Origin: a bacterium
GTDB lineage: Bacteria > Pseudomonadota > Alphaproteobacteria > Rhizobiales > Aestuariivirgaceae
Assembly: GCA_022842165.1 (NCBI GenBank)
Contig: JALHQC010000018.1
Span: forward strand, 1-64,000
Reading direction: 5' to 3'
Length of the DNA stretch: 64,000 bases
This document shows, one piece after another, positions 31,014 to 40,382 of the stretch. Made by a program: the position numbers and the translations under genes. Under the pieces are notes generated by a model that was given only the letters and a program-made list of their open reading frames with translations, made no database searches and was not told the DNA's origin. The number at the start of each line of letters is the position of its first letter. Position 1 is the first letter of the stretch.

Positions 31014-31882
31014 CGGAAAAGATCGGCCTCATCGGCGCGGGCATCATGGGGCAGGCCATCGGTACAAGGCTTCTCGAATGCGGGCATGATCTCGCCGTGT
31101 TCGACATCGATGCTGCGAAAGTGGCGCCACTTGTTGCGAAGGGCGCACATGCTGCGGGCAGCCCGGCGCAGGCCACCGCGCGCTCGGATTTCGTGATCCT
31201 CAGTCTCAATCATGCGAACATCGTGAACACGGCGGTGTTCGGCGCTGACGCCATTGCAACATCTGCCGATGCATCAAAGCTGCTGATCGACATGTCTTCG
31301 ATCGATCCCGCCGCCACTGCCGAAATGTCGGCGCGCCTCAAGTCGCAAACGGGAATGGCATGGGTTGACTGCCCCTTGTCGGGCGGCATGCCGGGTGCGC
31401 TGAGCGGCAAGCTCACCATCATGGCCGGTGGAGCGGAGAAAGATTTCGAACGGGCACGCTGCGTGATGAAGGACCTTTCCACCAACTACACGCTGATGGG
31501 CGGCTCCGGCGCGGGGCAGACGACGAAGTTGGTGAACCAACTGTTCTGCGCGCTGGCCTTTCAGGCCGTGGCGGAAGCGGTGAAGCTGGCGGAAGCCGGC
31601 GGCGTCGATCCGCAGCGCATTCCGGCTGCACTCTCGGGCGGCCGCGCCGATGGCCGCATCATGCAGGAGTTCATGGCTAAGTTCGCCGCGCGCGATTTCA
31701 CGCCCACGGGCAGCCTCGGCAACATGCTGAAGGACCTCGATTCGATTCAGGCCTTCGCGCTGAAAACCAAAACGCCCCTGCCGCTCACCGGTGCCGTCAC
31801 TGAAATCCACCGCATCCTCATCGCCATGGGGCTGGGATCGAAAGACAGTGCGGAGGCCATGCGCCTGCTCGACGGAAAATAG
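31010..31882 (+). CDS. NAD(P)-dependent beta-hydroxyacid dehydrogenase
   Basis: IGLIGAGIMGQAIGTRLLECGHDLAVFDID; DCPLSGGMPGALSGKLTIMAGG. Confidence 0.9.
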   Translation: MTEKIGLIGAGIMGQAIGTRLLECGHDLAVFDIDAAKVAPLVAKGAHAAGSPAQATARSDFVILSLNHANIVNTAVFGADAIATSADASKLLIDMSSIDPAATAEMSARLKSQTGMAWVDCPLSGGMPGALSGKLTIMAGGAEKDFERARCVMKDLSTNYTLMGGSGAGQTTKLVNQLFCALAFQAVAEAVKLAEAGGVDPQRIPAALSGGRADGRIMQEFMAKFAARDFTPTGSLGNMLKDLDSIQAFALKTKTPLPLTGAVTEIHRILIAMGLGSKDSAEAMRLLDGK

Positions 31883-31916
31883 ATTGCTGTTGACTCGAAG
31901 GTAAATGCGGGTCACG

Positions 31917-31932
31917 ATGTTATCGATAACAT
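31917..31932. promoter_or_regulatory. LacI-type operator, perfect palindrome
   Basis: ATGTTATCGATAACAT upstream of sugar ABC transporter operon. Confidence 0.85.
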
Positions 31933-32076
31933 TAGAGAGAGGCCAGCCAAGGTCTCCGCTAGCGCATTGGACCAGCAAGTGGAATCACTTGCGACGTGAA
32001 AAATGCGCCAGATTCAAAGCTTTCGAGCAACTTATCGGCGGTTTATGACCGCCGGTTGCTCTAACGGGAGAAATGG

Positions 32077-33570
32077 TTGAGCGAGCGCCTCATCAGCTTT
32101 GAAGGCATCACCAAGCGGTTTGGTGGCACCACCGCCTTGCGCGATGTGAGCCTGCATCTCGATGAGGGCGAAGTGCTGGCGCTGCTGGGCGAGAATGGCG
32201 CTGGCAAGTCCACCCTCATCAAGAGCCTCGCTGGCATCCACGCCCCTGACGAGGGCCGCATCCTCTTCCGGGGCGAGGCATATGTGCACCGCCCGCCGAA
32301 ACCCAACGAGAAGCAGCGCGTCGCCTTCATCCATCAGGACCTGGGCCTCGTCGAATGGATGTCTGTCGCTGAGAATGTGGGTCTTGCACAGGGCTATTCC
32401 ATGCGCGGCCCTGCCATCGACTGGCGCAAGACCGAAGCCCGCGCCGTTGCGGCGCTCACAAAGGTCGGCTGCGACTTCGATCCCTCCCGCCGCGTGCAAA
32501 GCCTGAGCCGCACGGAAAAATCTCTCGTCGCCATTGCGCGGTCTCTCGCGGCGGAGGCCGATGTTCTGGTGCTGGACGAACCGACCGCAAGCCTTCCCGC
32601 CGATGAGGTGGAGCGCATGTTCATCGTGTTGCGCGATCTCCGCGCGCGCGGCGTGGGCATGATCTATGTCTCGCACCGGCTGGATGAGATCTTCCGCATT
32701 GCCGACCGCGTGGCCGTGCTGCGCGATGGCAAGCTGGTGGGCGCGAAGCCCGTGAAGGACACGAACCCTTCCGAGCTCGTCAGCATGATCGTCGGGCGCG
32801 AAGTAAAGGATCTTTATGTCCGCGCCACGCTCAACCGCGGCCGCGAGACGCTGCGCGTGAACGCGCTTTCGGCGCAGGACGCAGGGCCTGTGACGTTCTC
32901 GGCCTTCGAGGGTGAAGTGCTGGGCCTCGTCGGCTTGCGGGGCGCAGGCCAGGAGGCGATCGCGCGCGCCATGTTCGGGGCGATGCCTTCATCGGGCGCG
33001 GTCGTGCTCGATGGCAAGGCGTTGGACATGTCATCCCCGCAGGCCGCCCTGCAGCAGGGCGTGGGCCTGATCGCCCGCGACCGCACCGAGGAAAGCGTGG
33101 CGCCGGCGCTTTCGATCCGCGAGAACATGTTCCTCAATCCGCTCTCTGTCGGCCGCACGCTGATGAGCATCCTCTCGCCATCCGCCGAGGCGGCGCGCGC
33201 ACTGGAGATCGGTGAAGATGTGGGCTTGCGCCCCAATGATCCCGCGCTGGCGGTCGAGGCGCTTTCTGGCGGCAACCAGCAGAAGGTGGTCGTCGGCCGC
33301 TGGCTGGCGACGGGCCGGAAACTCCTGATTGCGGAAGACCCGACGGCCGGCGTCGACGTTGGCGCCAAGTTTGAAATCTACCGGCTCGTGGCGAAGGCGC
33401 TGGAGTCCGGCCTTACCGTCATCGTCGTATCAACCGACTTCGAGGAAGTGGCCCACATCTGCCACCGGGCTCTCGTCTTCTCGCGTGGCAGGATCGTCGC
33501 GGAGATTGCCGAGCGCGCGCTGACCACGGAGTCCCTCATCCATGCCGCATCCGCATCCGAGGCCGCCTGA
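32077..33570 (+). CDS. Sugar ABC transporter ATP-binding protein (duplicated ABC, RbsA-type; TTG start)
   Basis: LLGENGAGKSTLIKSLAGIHAPDEG; second half LSGGNQQKVVVGRWLATGRKLLIAEDPTAGVDVGAK. Confidence 0.95.
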   Translation: MSERLISFEGITKRFGGTTALRDVSLHLDEGEVLALLGENGAGKSTLIKSLAGIHAPDEGRILFRGEAYVHRPPKPNEKQRVAFIHQDLGLVEWMSVAENVGLAQGYSMRGPAIDWRKTEARAVAALTKVGCDFDPSRRVQSLSRTEKSLVAIARSLAAEADVLVLDEPTASLPADEVERMFIVLRDLRARGVGMIYVSHRLDEIFRIADRVAVLRDGKLVGAKPVKDTNPSELVSMIVGREVKDLYVRATLNRGRETLRVNALSAQDAGPVTFSAFEGEVLGLVGLRGAGQEAIARAMFGAMPSSGAVVLDGKALDMSSPQAALQQGVGLIARDRTEESVAPALSIRENMFLNPLSVGRTLMSILSPSAEAARALEIGEDVGLRPNDPALAVEALSGGNQQKVVVGRWLATGRKLLIAEDPTAGVDVGAKFEIYRLVAKALESGLTVIVVSTDFEEVAHICHRALVFSRGRIVAEIAERALTTESLIHAASASEAA

Positions 33571-33573
33571 GCC

Positions 33574-34596
33574 ATGAACTCGATCCAGTCCAATGCCCTC
33601 GAACCGACACGCAGCGAATTGAAGGGCCTCTCAGGCGCACAGAAGCTGGCGCGCCTGGTGCCGGTCTATGGCCTCGTGATCCTTACCGTCTTCCTGATCC
33701 TGCTGTTCTCGGTGCTCTTGCCCAACACCTTCCCGACGGTCCTGAACCTCCGCTCCATCATCTCCGACAAGGCGATCATCCTGATCCTGTCGCTGGGCGT
33801 GATGATCCCCATGTCGGCGGGCCGCATCGACCTGACGGTCGGCTACGGCATCGTGCTGTGGCACATCCTCGCGATCTCGCTCCAGACCATGTACGGCTTC
33901 TCCTGGCCGGTGGCCGTCATCACCGTGCTGCTGCTGGGTGGCTTCATGGGCATGCTGAACGGCTTGCTGGTGGAAGTGGCGAAGATCGACAGCTTCATCG
34001 CCACGCTTGGCACCGGCACCATCCTCTACGCGCTGGCGCTGTGGCATTCGGGCGGGCGGCAGATCGTGGGCGCCTTGCCCGACAATTTCTATGCCCTGAA
34101 CACCACCATGGTCTTCGGCCTGCCGATCACCGGCTACTATGTGATCGGCATCGCCTTCATCATGTGGTTTGTCTATGAATATCTGCCCATCGGGCGCTAC
34201 CTCTATGCCATCGGCGCCAGCCCCAAGGCCGCCGCGCTGAACGGCATTCCGGTGCGGAAATATGTGATGGGTTCCTTCATCGCCTCCGGCCTGTTCACGG
34301 CATTGGCGGGCGTGCTGCTCGCCGCCAAGCTGCGCATCGGGCAGGCGAGCGTCGGCCTTGAATATCTGCTACCCGCACTCGTCGGCGCGTTCCTGGGGTC
34401 GACCACCATCAAGCCTGGCCGCGTCAATGTCTGGGGCACGATGATCGGCATCGTTATCCTGGCGGTCGGCATTTCCGGCATCCAGCAGTTCGGCGGCTCG
34501 TTCTGGGTGGAGCCCATGTTCAACGGCGTCACGCTGCTCATCGCCATCGGCATCGCGGGCTATGCCCAGCGGCGCAAGGGCGCCACACGCAAATAA
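33574..34596 (+). CDS. Sugar ABC transporter permease (RbsC-type)
   Basis: LILSLGVMIPMSAGRIDLTVGYGIVLWHI; multiple TM. Confidence 0.93.
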   Translation: MNSIQSNALEPTRSELKGLSGAQKLARLVPVYGLVILTVFLILLFSVLLPNTFPTVLNLRSIISDKAIILILSLGVMIPMSAGRIDLTVGYGIVLWHILAISLQTMYGFSWPVAVITVLLLGGFMGMLNGLLVEVAKIDSFIATLGTGTILYALALWHSGGRQIVGALPDNFYALNTTMVFGLPITGYYVIGIAFIMWFVYEYLPIGRYLYAIGASPKAAALNGIPVRKYVMGSFIASGLFTALAGVLLAAKLRIGQASVGLEYLLPALVGAFLGSTTIKPGRVNVWGTMIGIVILAVGISGIQQFGGSFWVEPMFNGVTLLIAIGIAGYAQRRKGATRK

Positions 34597-34623
34597 CCAA
34601 AAACAGCAAACGGGAGGAACACC

Positions 34624-35670
34624 ATGCTGAAACGTGACGTGATGAAATATCTTCTGGCAGGAACAATGCTGATGGGCTTCGGCCTTTCAGCCTCCGCCGA
34701 AGACTTCGATGGCCCCACTTCCGGCCCCAAGGCTGCCGAGGGCAAGACCATCGTGGTGCTCGCCGCCGACATGAAGAACGGCGGCATTCTGGGCGTCACC
34801 ACCGGCATCGAGGAAGCCGCCAAGAAGATCGGCTGGACGGTGAAGGTGCTCGACGGCGCAGGCTCGGTGCAAAGCCGTGCGGCGGCCGTTGGCCAGGCAC
34901 TCGCGCTGAAGCCCGACGGCATCGTCATCAATGGCTTCGATGCCGCCGAGCAGCAGGCAGCGCTTGAAGGCGTCACCGCCGCCAAGATCCCGATGGTGTC
35001 CTGGCATTCCGGTCCCAAGATCGGCTGCGATGCACCGGGCGGCATCTTCGCCAATGTCTCGACCGACGCGATGGACGTGTCGAAGAAGGCCGCCGAGTGG
35101 GCCTTGAACGACGCGGGCGGCAAGCCGGGCGTCGTCATCTTCACCGACTCGACTTATACGATCGCCATCCTGAAGGCCGCCAAGATGAAGGAAATCATCG
35201 AAAGCAACGGTGGCACCGTTCTGCAGTGGGTGGATACGCCGATTGCCGAAACCTCGAGCCGCATGGGCCCGCTCACCACCACGCTGCTGCAGACACATGG
35301 CGAGAAGTGGACGCATTCGCTGGCGATCAACGATCTCTACTTCGACTTCATGGGACCGGCACTCGCGGCCGCCGGCATCGACGGCAAGGCGAACCCCAAG
35401 GCGGGCTCGGCGGGCGATGGTTCGGAAGCTGCCTTCCAGCGCATCCGCACCGCCCAGTATCAGGCGGTGACGGTTGCCGAACCTTTGAACCTGCAGGGCT
35501 GGCAGCTCGTCGACGAGTTGAACCGCGCCGTCCAGGGCGAGGCCTGCTCGGGCTATGTCACCGCACCCGCGCTGGTGACGGAAGATGGCCTGAAGGCTTC
35601 GGGCGACAGCAACCAGTTCGATCCGCAGAACGGCTACCGCGACGCCTACGCCAAGATCTGGGGCAAGTAA
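34624..35670 (+). CDS. Sugar ABC transporter substrate-binding protein
   Basis: Signal peptide; periplasmic-binding fold 'ALKPDGIVINGFDAAEQQAALEGVTAAKIPMVSWHSGPK'. Confidence 0.92.
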   Translation: MLKRDVMKYLLAGTMLMGFGLSASAEDFDGPTSGPKAAEGKTIVVLAADMKNGGILGVTTGIEEAAKKIGWTVKVLDGAGSVQSRAAAVGQALALKPDGIVINGFDAAEQQAALEGVTAAKIPMVSWHSGPKIGCDAPGGIFANVSTDAMDVSKKAAEWALNDAGGKPGVVIFTDSTYTIAILKAAKMKEIIESNGGTVLQWVDTPIAETSSRMGPLTTTLLQTHGEKWTHSLAINDLYFDFMGPALAAAGIDGKANPKAGSAGDGSEAAFQRIRTAQYQAVTVAEPLNLQGWQLVDELNRAVQGEACSGYVTAPALVTEDGLKASGDSNQFDPQNGYRDAYAKIWGK

Positions 35671-35737
35671 GCCCTACACATCGTCAGGAAAATCACGGGT
35701 GCGGCTTCGGCTGCGCCCGTAACACGAGGCTATACCC

Positions 35738-36073
35738 ATGTTCATTCGCTGTGCCTTCTTTGAAGGCAAGGTCAAGCCGGGTCGCGAGGAAGCATTCGCC
35801 ACTTTTGTAAAGGAGCGGCTCGTGCCGCTGTGGACACAGTTTCCGGGTGCTGAGCATGTCCGCGTCCTGCGCCAGCGGGATTCGGATACGGAGCAGCCGC
35901 ACTACGCCATGGTGCTTGCTATACAATACCCGAGCCAGGCGGCGATCGACGAAGCCCTGAAGTCCGAAGTACGCGCGAAAAGCCGCGCGGAAACGGCAGA
36001 ACTCGTCAAGATGTTCGAAGGCCGGATATTCCATACGGTCTTCGAAGCCGCACACGACAAGACACTGGCCTGA
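35738..36073 (+). CDS. Small dimeric alpha/beta-barrel-like protein (Dabb/EthD-like)
   Basis: MFIRCAFFEGKVKPGREEAFATFVKERLVPLWTQFPGAEHVRVLRQRD. Confidence 0.6.
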   Translation: MFIRCAFFEGKVKPGREEAFATFVKERLVPLWTQFPGAEHVRVLRQRDSDTEQPHYAMVLAIQYPSQAAIDEALKSEVRAKSRAETAELVKMFEGRIFHTVFEAAHDKTLA

Positions 36074-36260
36074 GTCCTGGGATAAAAAAGTTACCGCGAG
36101 CAGCTTCTTGATGAACTCGCTCACGAGCAGAAGAACATGGACATCATCTGCCGCGCTCTGCCAGACTAGGTAAGTGTCGCATAAAATGAATGCCGATCCA
36201 AGGCCGGCTGAACGGCAACACGTGCTGCGGAGCAGAAAACGCAGCGGTTGAATGCCGGGA

Positions 36261-36360
36261 CATCTGACCCCAGAATTTGATGGTGCAGTGGCTTCCCTGC
36301 AAAGGAAGGAAGTACGATGGGCAAGGTTCTTCGCGGGGCGTGCCACAACCGTTGAGGCAA
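36261..36360 (+). mobile_element. 5'-end relic of an IS481-like element
   Basis: catctgaccccagaatttgatggtgcagtggcttccctgcaaaggaaggaagtacgatgggcaaggttctt aligns by eye with the 5' end of the IS at 43206-43100 (minus), including the MG[Q/K]VL start. Confidence 0.8.
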
Positions 36361-36433
36361 TATTTTTGACACACATATGACCGCGCGGACAGAGCACTGG
36401 AGCCCCGCCGCGCGGCCGATGACGGCCGATAGA

Positions 36434-37477
36434 TCAGACGATGAGAAAGTCGTCTACTGTCAGTGTATTGACGGTCTGCAGCGTCGCGATCGTTACCGCA
36501 GCAGCTCCCCCCTGGCCGTCGGCATCCCAGCGCAGCACGCCAGTTCCGCTGTTGAACAGGAAGGTTCCGACACCGGCAGCGGTAGCGACGGGTGCCGCCG
36601 ATACCACCAGCTGGTTCAGTTCCAGCGAGCTCCCTTCCACAAGTCCGCCGCCGAACAGGGCGTCGTCAATGGCGATCCTGTCGCCGCCACGGGTGAAGTC
36701 GGTCACCACGTCGCGGTCGGCCGTCAGGTTCGAGAAGACGAACAGATCATTGTCCGCACCGCCCGTGAGCGTGTCGATACCGGCGCCGCCTTCGATCCAG
36801 TCATCGCCGCTTCCGCCGGAAATGCGGTCTGCGCCCAATCCGCCGTAGAGCATGTCGCTGTCGTCCTCGCCGAAGAGCCGGTCGTTGCCGTCTCCGCCGA
36901 ATAGCGAGTCCGTGCCCTTGCCACCGTACAGGAGGTCGATGTCGAGGCCTCCGAATGCCGTGTCGTCGCCTTCGCCACCCCGCAAGGTGTCGCGCCCGCC
37001 GCCACCTTCCAGCAGGTCGCTGTCGAAGCCGCCATCGATGGTGTCGGCGCCTTCGCCGCCAAACAGCTGGTCTTCACCGGAGCCGCCCTTGATGTTGTCA
37101 TTGCCATCGCCACCGAATACCGCGTCCTTGTCTTCACCGCCGTCGATCACATCATTGCCAAGGCCGCCATAGATTTCGTCCTCGCCTTGGTCGCCGAAGA
37201 GGCGGTCATTGCCTTCCCCGCCCTCCAGCAGGTCGTTGCCTTCTCCGCCATAGATCAGATCGTTGCCGAAGCCGCCAAACACGAAGTCATTGTCCTTGCC
37301 GCCGAAAAGGCGGTCGTCGCCGTCGTCACCATAAATCTCGTCATCGCCGTCGCCTCCGTCGATGATGTCGTTGCCGCCAAAGCCTTCCAGCAGATCGCTT
37401 CCGCCGAAGCCATTGATGGTGTCGGCGTTGTCGGTGCCGAGGAGATTGTTGTTATTGTCGTTACCGTTGATGATCAT
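36434..37477 (-). CDS. RTX (hemolysin-type) calcium-binding repeat protein
   Basis: Long run of GGxGxDxLxGG nonapeptides; C-terminal 'DNDLFVFSNLTADRDVVTDFTRGGDRIAIDDALF' T1SS-substrate-like. Confidence 0.95.
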   Translation of the reverse strand: MIINGNDNNNNLLGTDNADTINGFGGSDLLEGFGGNDIIDGGDGDDEIYGDDGDDRLFGGKDNDFVFGGFGNDLIYGGEGNDLLEGGEGNDRLFGDQGEDEIYGGLGNDVIDGGEDKDAVFGGDGNDNIKGGSGEDQLFGGEGADTIDGGFDSDLLEGGGGRDTLRGGEGDDTAFGGLDIDLLYGGKGTDSLFGGDGNDRLFGEDDSDMLYGGLGADRISGGSGDDWIEGGAGIDTLTGGADNDLFVFSNLTADRDVVTDFTRGGDRIAIDDALFGGGLVEGSSLELNQLVVSAAPVATAAGVGTFLFNSGTGVLRWDADGQGGAAAVTIATLQTVNTLTVDDFLIV

Positions 37478-37670
37478 AGCCGGTCTCCATATGATGTTGC
37501 GGTGCTCGTGAGCGGCGCAAGTAGCGCTCGTCCCGGTGATGAGAACGGAGAGCGTGGAGGAATATTCCGGGCCGCAGCCCGATTTGTTCGGGCGCGGAGG
37601 CTATGGTTCGCAAATGGAATAATGCAGCGGCCTGTACGTTGTCTTCGCAGTCGCCAAGATGGAGAGACAG

Positions 37671-38378
37671 ATGCTGTTCCAGCGAAAAGCCCCCAGACTC
37701 GAGTTCCGCTGTGCGAAGGAGGATCACGGTGTCATCGCGCCGCCCGTTCCCTCGAAGACCGTCCTGCCCGAGTGGTTCCGCAAGGTGCCGGCTGTCGACA
37801 AGGCGAAGCTGTCACCCACCGACAATGGCCTTACGGTAAAGCGCTGCATGCCGTTTCTCGATGCGATGATGACCGGGTGGATCATTCCGCTCGCGGCGAC
37901 CGTGCGCCTCGAAATCAAGGACGAAGGCCGTACCGTCACCGCAGGATGGGAGTTCGACAAGGTGATGATCAGCAATCACAACGCCTATCAGATCGCCGGC
38001 AATCCCGCAGAACCGCGGCCGCCGTGCAAGTTTCATAACTACTGGACTGTCGCCACTCCCAAGGGCTGGAGCTGCCTTTTCGTGCCGGTGCTGAACCGGC
38101 CGAAACCGCTTTTTCAGGTTCTTTCGGGTGTTGTCGATACCGATACCTATCAGTCACTCATTCATTTTCCCTTCATCCCCACCGGGCCGGACGGCGTTCA
38201 TGTGATCGATAAGGGAACGCCCCTGGTCCAGGTCATTCCATTCCAGCGCGAAGACTCGACGATCGAGGCGGAGGTGCGGGCCGAAACCGAGGGCGAAGCC
38301 GAATTGCGCGAGAAAATCCTCCGCAACACCCAGGCCAAGGAAGGCTGGTACCGCGAGGACGCACGTGCAAAGCGTTAG
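37671..38378 (+). CDS. Conserved hypothetical protein (235 aa)
   Basis: MLFQRKAPRLEFRCAKEDHGVIAPPVPSKTVLPEWFRKVPAVDK...; weak impression of DUF6065/phage-type hypothetical proteins. Confidence 0.6.
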   Translation: MLFQRKAPRLEFRCAKEDHGVIAPPVPSKTVLPEWFRKVPAVDKAKLSPTDNGLTVKRCMPFLDAMMTGWIIPLAATVRLEIKDEGRTVTAGWEFDKVMISNHNAYQIAGNPAEPRPPCKFHNYWTVATPKGWSCLFVPVLNRPKPLFQVLSGVVDTDTYQSLIHFPFIPTGPDGVHVIDKGTPLVQVIPFQREDSTIEAEVRAETEGEAELREKILRNTQAKEGWYREDARAKR

Positions 38379-38431
38379 GCCGGTTGGCGGGTAAAACTAC
38401 TCTCAGGCTGAACGGGCGCCATATGGAAAGC

Positions 38432-38464
38432 AACCCGCCGCGGCCTGCCTTTGCGGGTTTTTTC
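38432..38464 (+). terminator. Rho-independent terminator
   Basis: AACCCGC-n14-GCGGGTTTTTT. Confidence 0.75.
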
Positions 38465-38482
38465 TGTACATTGTCGAAAACA

Positions 38483-38511
38483 GGAGGAGCCGGAAAATGT
38501 CCGGCTCCTCC
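38483..38511 (-). terminator. Hairpin terminator downstream of SSNT-repeat gene
   Basis: GGAGGAGCCGGA-AAATG-TCCGGCTCCTCC, perfect 12-bp arms; T-rich following on minus strand. Confidence 0.7.
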
Positions 38512-38533
38512 CATGCTTTCGCCGGAATTGAAA

Positions 38534-38935
38534 TCAGCGGCGGCGCGTCGAGGTGTTGGAAGAGGTGTTGGAGCTGGTGTTGGAGCTCGTATTGCTCGAC
38601 GTGTTGGAGCTCGTATTGCTCGACGTGTTGGAGCTTGTGTTGCTCGACGTGTTGGAGCTTGTGTTGCTCGAGGTGTTGGAGCTTGTGTTGCTCGAGGTGT
38701 TGGAGCTCGTGTTGCTCGACGTGTTGGAGCTCGTATTGCTCGAGGTGTTGGAGCTCGTGTTGCTCGAGGTGTTGGAGCTGGTGGTGAGGGCAAGCTGCTC
38801 GGCCTGGTCATGGACCAGGACATGGGCGGGCCTCTCTTGTGCGGCAGCATCAGGCGGGAGAGCCGCCTGCGCAGCGCCCATGCTCGCCATGGCAGCGCCG
38901 GCAAGGGTCGAAATAGTAAAGAGATGCTTGGACAT
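38534..38935 (-). CDS. Secreted low-complexity protein with (SSNT)x19 repeat
   Basis: Signal peptide [24 protein letters not shown]; then 19 tandem SSNT tetrapeptides ending STRRR; own terminator. Confidence 0.75.
   Translation of the reverse strand: MSKHLFTISTLAGAAMASMGAAQAALPPDAAAQERPAHVLVHDQAEQLALTTSSNTSSNTSSNTSSNTSSNTSSNTSSNTSSNTSSNTSSNTSSNTSSNTSSNTSSNTSSNTSSNTSSNTSSNTSSNTSTRRR
38552..38779. repeat. 12/24-bp tandem repeat array (about 228 bp)
   Basis: gtgttggagctcgt(a/g)ttgctcgac-type 24-bp units repeated head to tail. Confidence 0.95.
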
Positions 38936-39106
38936 TTTTAACTCCGTCGTTTGCGACCGCCGTCAGCGGCGGTCACTTGGAGAACGGACCCGGACTTGAA
39001 ATAATCCTCCAGGGGCAGCACGTTTTTTACATTTCCTCAGGCACAAAAAAAGGAGCCATGATACCCGGCCCCTCATTCGGTACACATGAATTCCCGTCAG
39101 CGCAGC

Positions 39107-39853
39107 TCAGTCCCTGCCGAGTACGGCTTCCTCTTCCTCATCCGACAACGCGGATCCCGCTCCAACCGCGGTCAGGTAGGCTTCCACCGCCTCATGCGAA
39201 GATGCGGGGGAATAGCCGTTCTCCAGCGGGTTCGATGCGACTGCAAAGCGCGTGTTCCAGGTGCCATTCTGCTTACAGGCCACGGCAATGACCGCGCCAT
39301 CTGCCTTGCTGGCATATTCGAACTCCCGGCAGATCGAAGCGTCAGCGAGGCGGAACGAGGAGACGAGTCTGATGCGGTCTTCTCCGGCCGGCGATTCGAC
39401 ACCGGACTTCGCAGATTCGAGCATCACGGCAATGCCGGACGGCGGCGGTACGCCGACCGCGATGTGGGCAGGCCCAGCCTCTTCCAACGCCAAGCGATAG
39501 CCGGCAAAACCGCCAAGAAAAGCCACGACGGAGGCCGCCGCGGCCATGCGCCAGACAGGCCAAGCCGGAGCGGCGCGCATGGGAGCAGGCCGAAACCGCA
39601 GCACGTTTCCTTCACTCTCCGCTGCTTCAACCCTGGCCTTGATGGCGGCAAGCAGCGCATCCGGAACCGGTTCGGCGGCAAGCGGTACTGCCGCGGCGCC
39701 GATCAGGGCGGAGGTTTTCCTGAACACCTCAACCCGCCGGCGAAGCTCCGGGTTTATTTCCAGAAGCTTCTCGACTTCAAGCTGTTCTGCAGGTTCAAGC
39801 ATGCCGTCGGCATAAGCCATGAGTGTTTCATTGCTGGGGGTGGGAAGGGTCAT
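39107..39853 (-). CDS. Anti-sigma factor (membrane-spanning)
   Basis: Single TM 'WRMAAAASVVAFLGGFAGYRLAL'; directly downstream of ECF sigma gene. Confidence 0.8.
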   Translation of the reverse strand: MTLPTPSNETLMAYADGMLEPAEQLEVEKLLEINPELRRRVEVFRKTSALIGAAAVPLAAEPVPDALLAAIKARVEAAESEGNVLRFRPAPMRAAPAWPVWRMAAAASVVAFLGGFAGYRLALEEAGPAHIAVGVPPPSGIAVMLESAKSGVESPAGEDRIRLVSSFRLADASICREFEYASKADGAVIAVACKQNGTWNTRFAVASNPLENGYSPASSHEAVEAYLTAVGAGSALSDEEEEAVLGRD

Positions 39854-39887
39854 GGCATTTCTCTTTCTCTGCCATACAACGTGCGTG

Positions 39888-40382
39888 TCACGATTCTATT
39901 CCTGCCTGAACCGCTATCTTTACGCGGGCCCGCGCCAGCCGGCTCATCACGGTGCCAATCGGCAGTTCCAGCACCTCTGCCGCCTCCTTGTAGGAGTGGC
40001 CTTCGATACAGACCAGCAACAGCACTTCGCGCTGGTCCTGGGGCAACTCGCCGATCGCCAGCCAGACCCGCTGCAGGGTCATCTTGCTTTCGATATCCGC
40101 CTCGCCCTGCGCTCCGACAAGATCCGGGCGTTCATAGACGTCTTCGGTGTGGCCCTCGGTCTTCCGGCGGCGAAGTTGGTCGATCCAGGAATTTCGCAGA
40201 ATGCGGAACATCCATGAGTCAAAGCGCGTACCGGGCACAAAGCTCGCTGTGTTTGCAAGCGCCTTCTCGCAAGCGAGTTGCACAAGGTCGTCGGCCACAT
40301 CGCGCCTTCCGCACAGCGAAACCGCAAACCGGCGCAAACGCGGCAGCATTTCGACCAGCTGTGTGCCTATCTGCGCCGTCAT
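39888..40382 (-). CDS. ECF-type RNA polymerase sigma factor
   Basis: LPRLRRFAVSLCGRRDVADDLVQLACEKALAN...SWMFRILRNSWIDQLRRRK...LPQDQREVLLLVCIEGHSYKEAAEVLELPIGTVMSRLARAR. Confidence 0.93.
   Translation of the reverse strand: MTAQIGTQLVEMLPRLRRFAVSLCGRRDVADDLVQLACEKALANTASFVPGTRFDSWMFRILRNSWIDQLRRRKTEGHTEDVYERPDLVGAQGEADIESKMTLQRVWLAIGELPQDQREVLLLVCIEGHSYKEAAEVLELPIGTVMSRLARARVKIAVQAGIES

Noticed and set aside
38552-38779. CRISPR array
   Set aside because: Units are contiguous 12/24-bp repeats without unique spacers and are in frame with a signal-peptide ORF.
38384-38941. Plus-strand [24 protein letters not shown]...
   Set aside because: Another frame of the same 24-bp repeat; no independent start signal.
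38553-38999. Plus-strand [28 protein letters not shown]... across the repeat array
   Set aside because: Antisense shadow of the SSNT repeats; the minus-strand ORF has a signal peptide and terminator, this one has neither.
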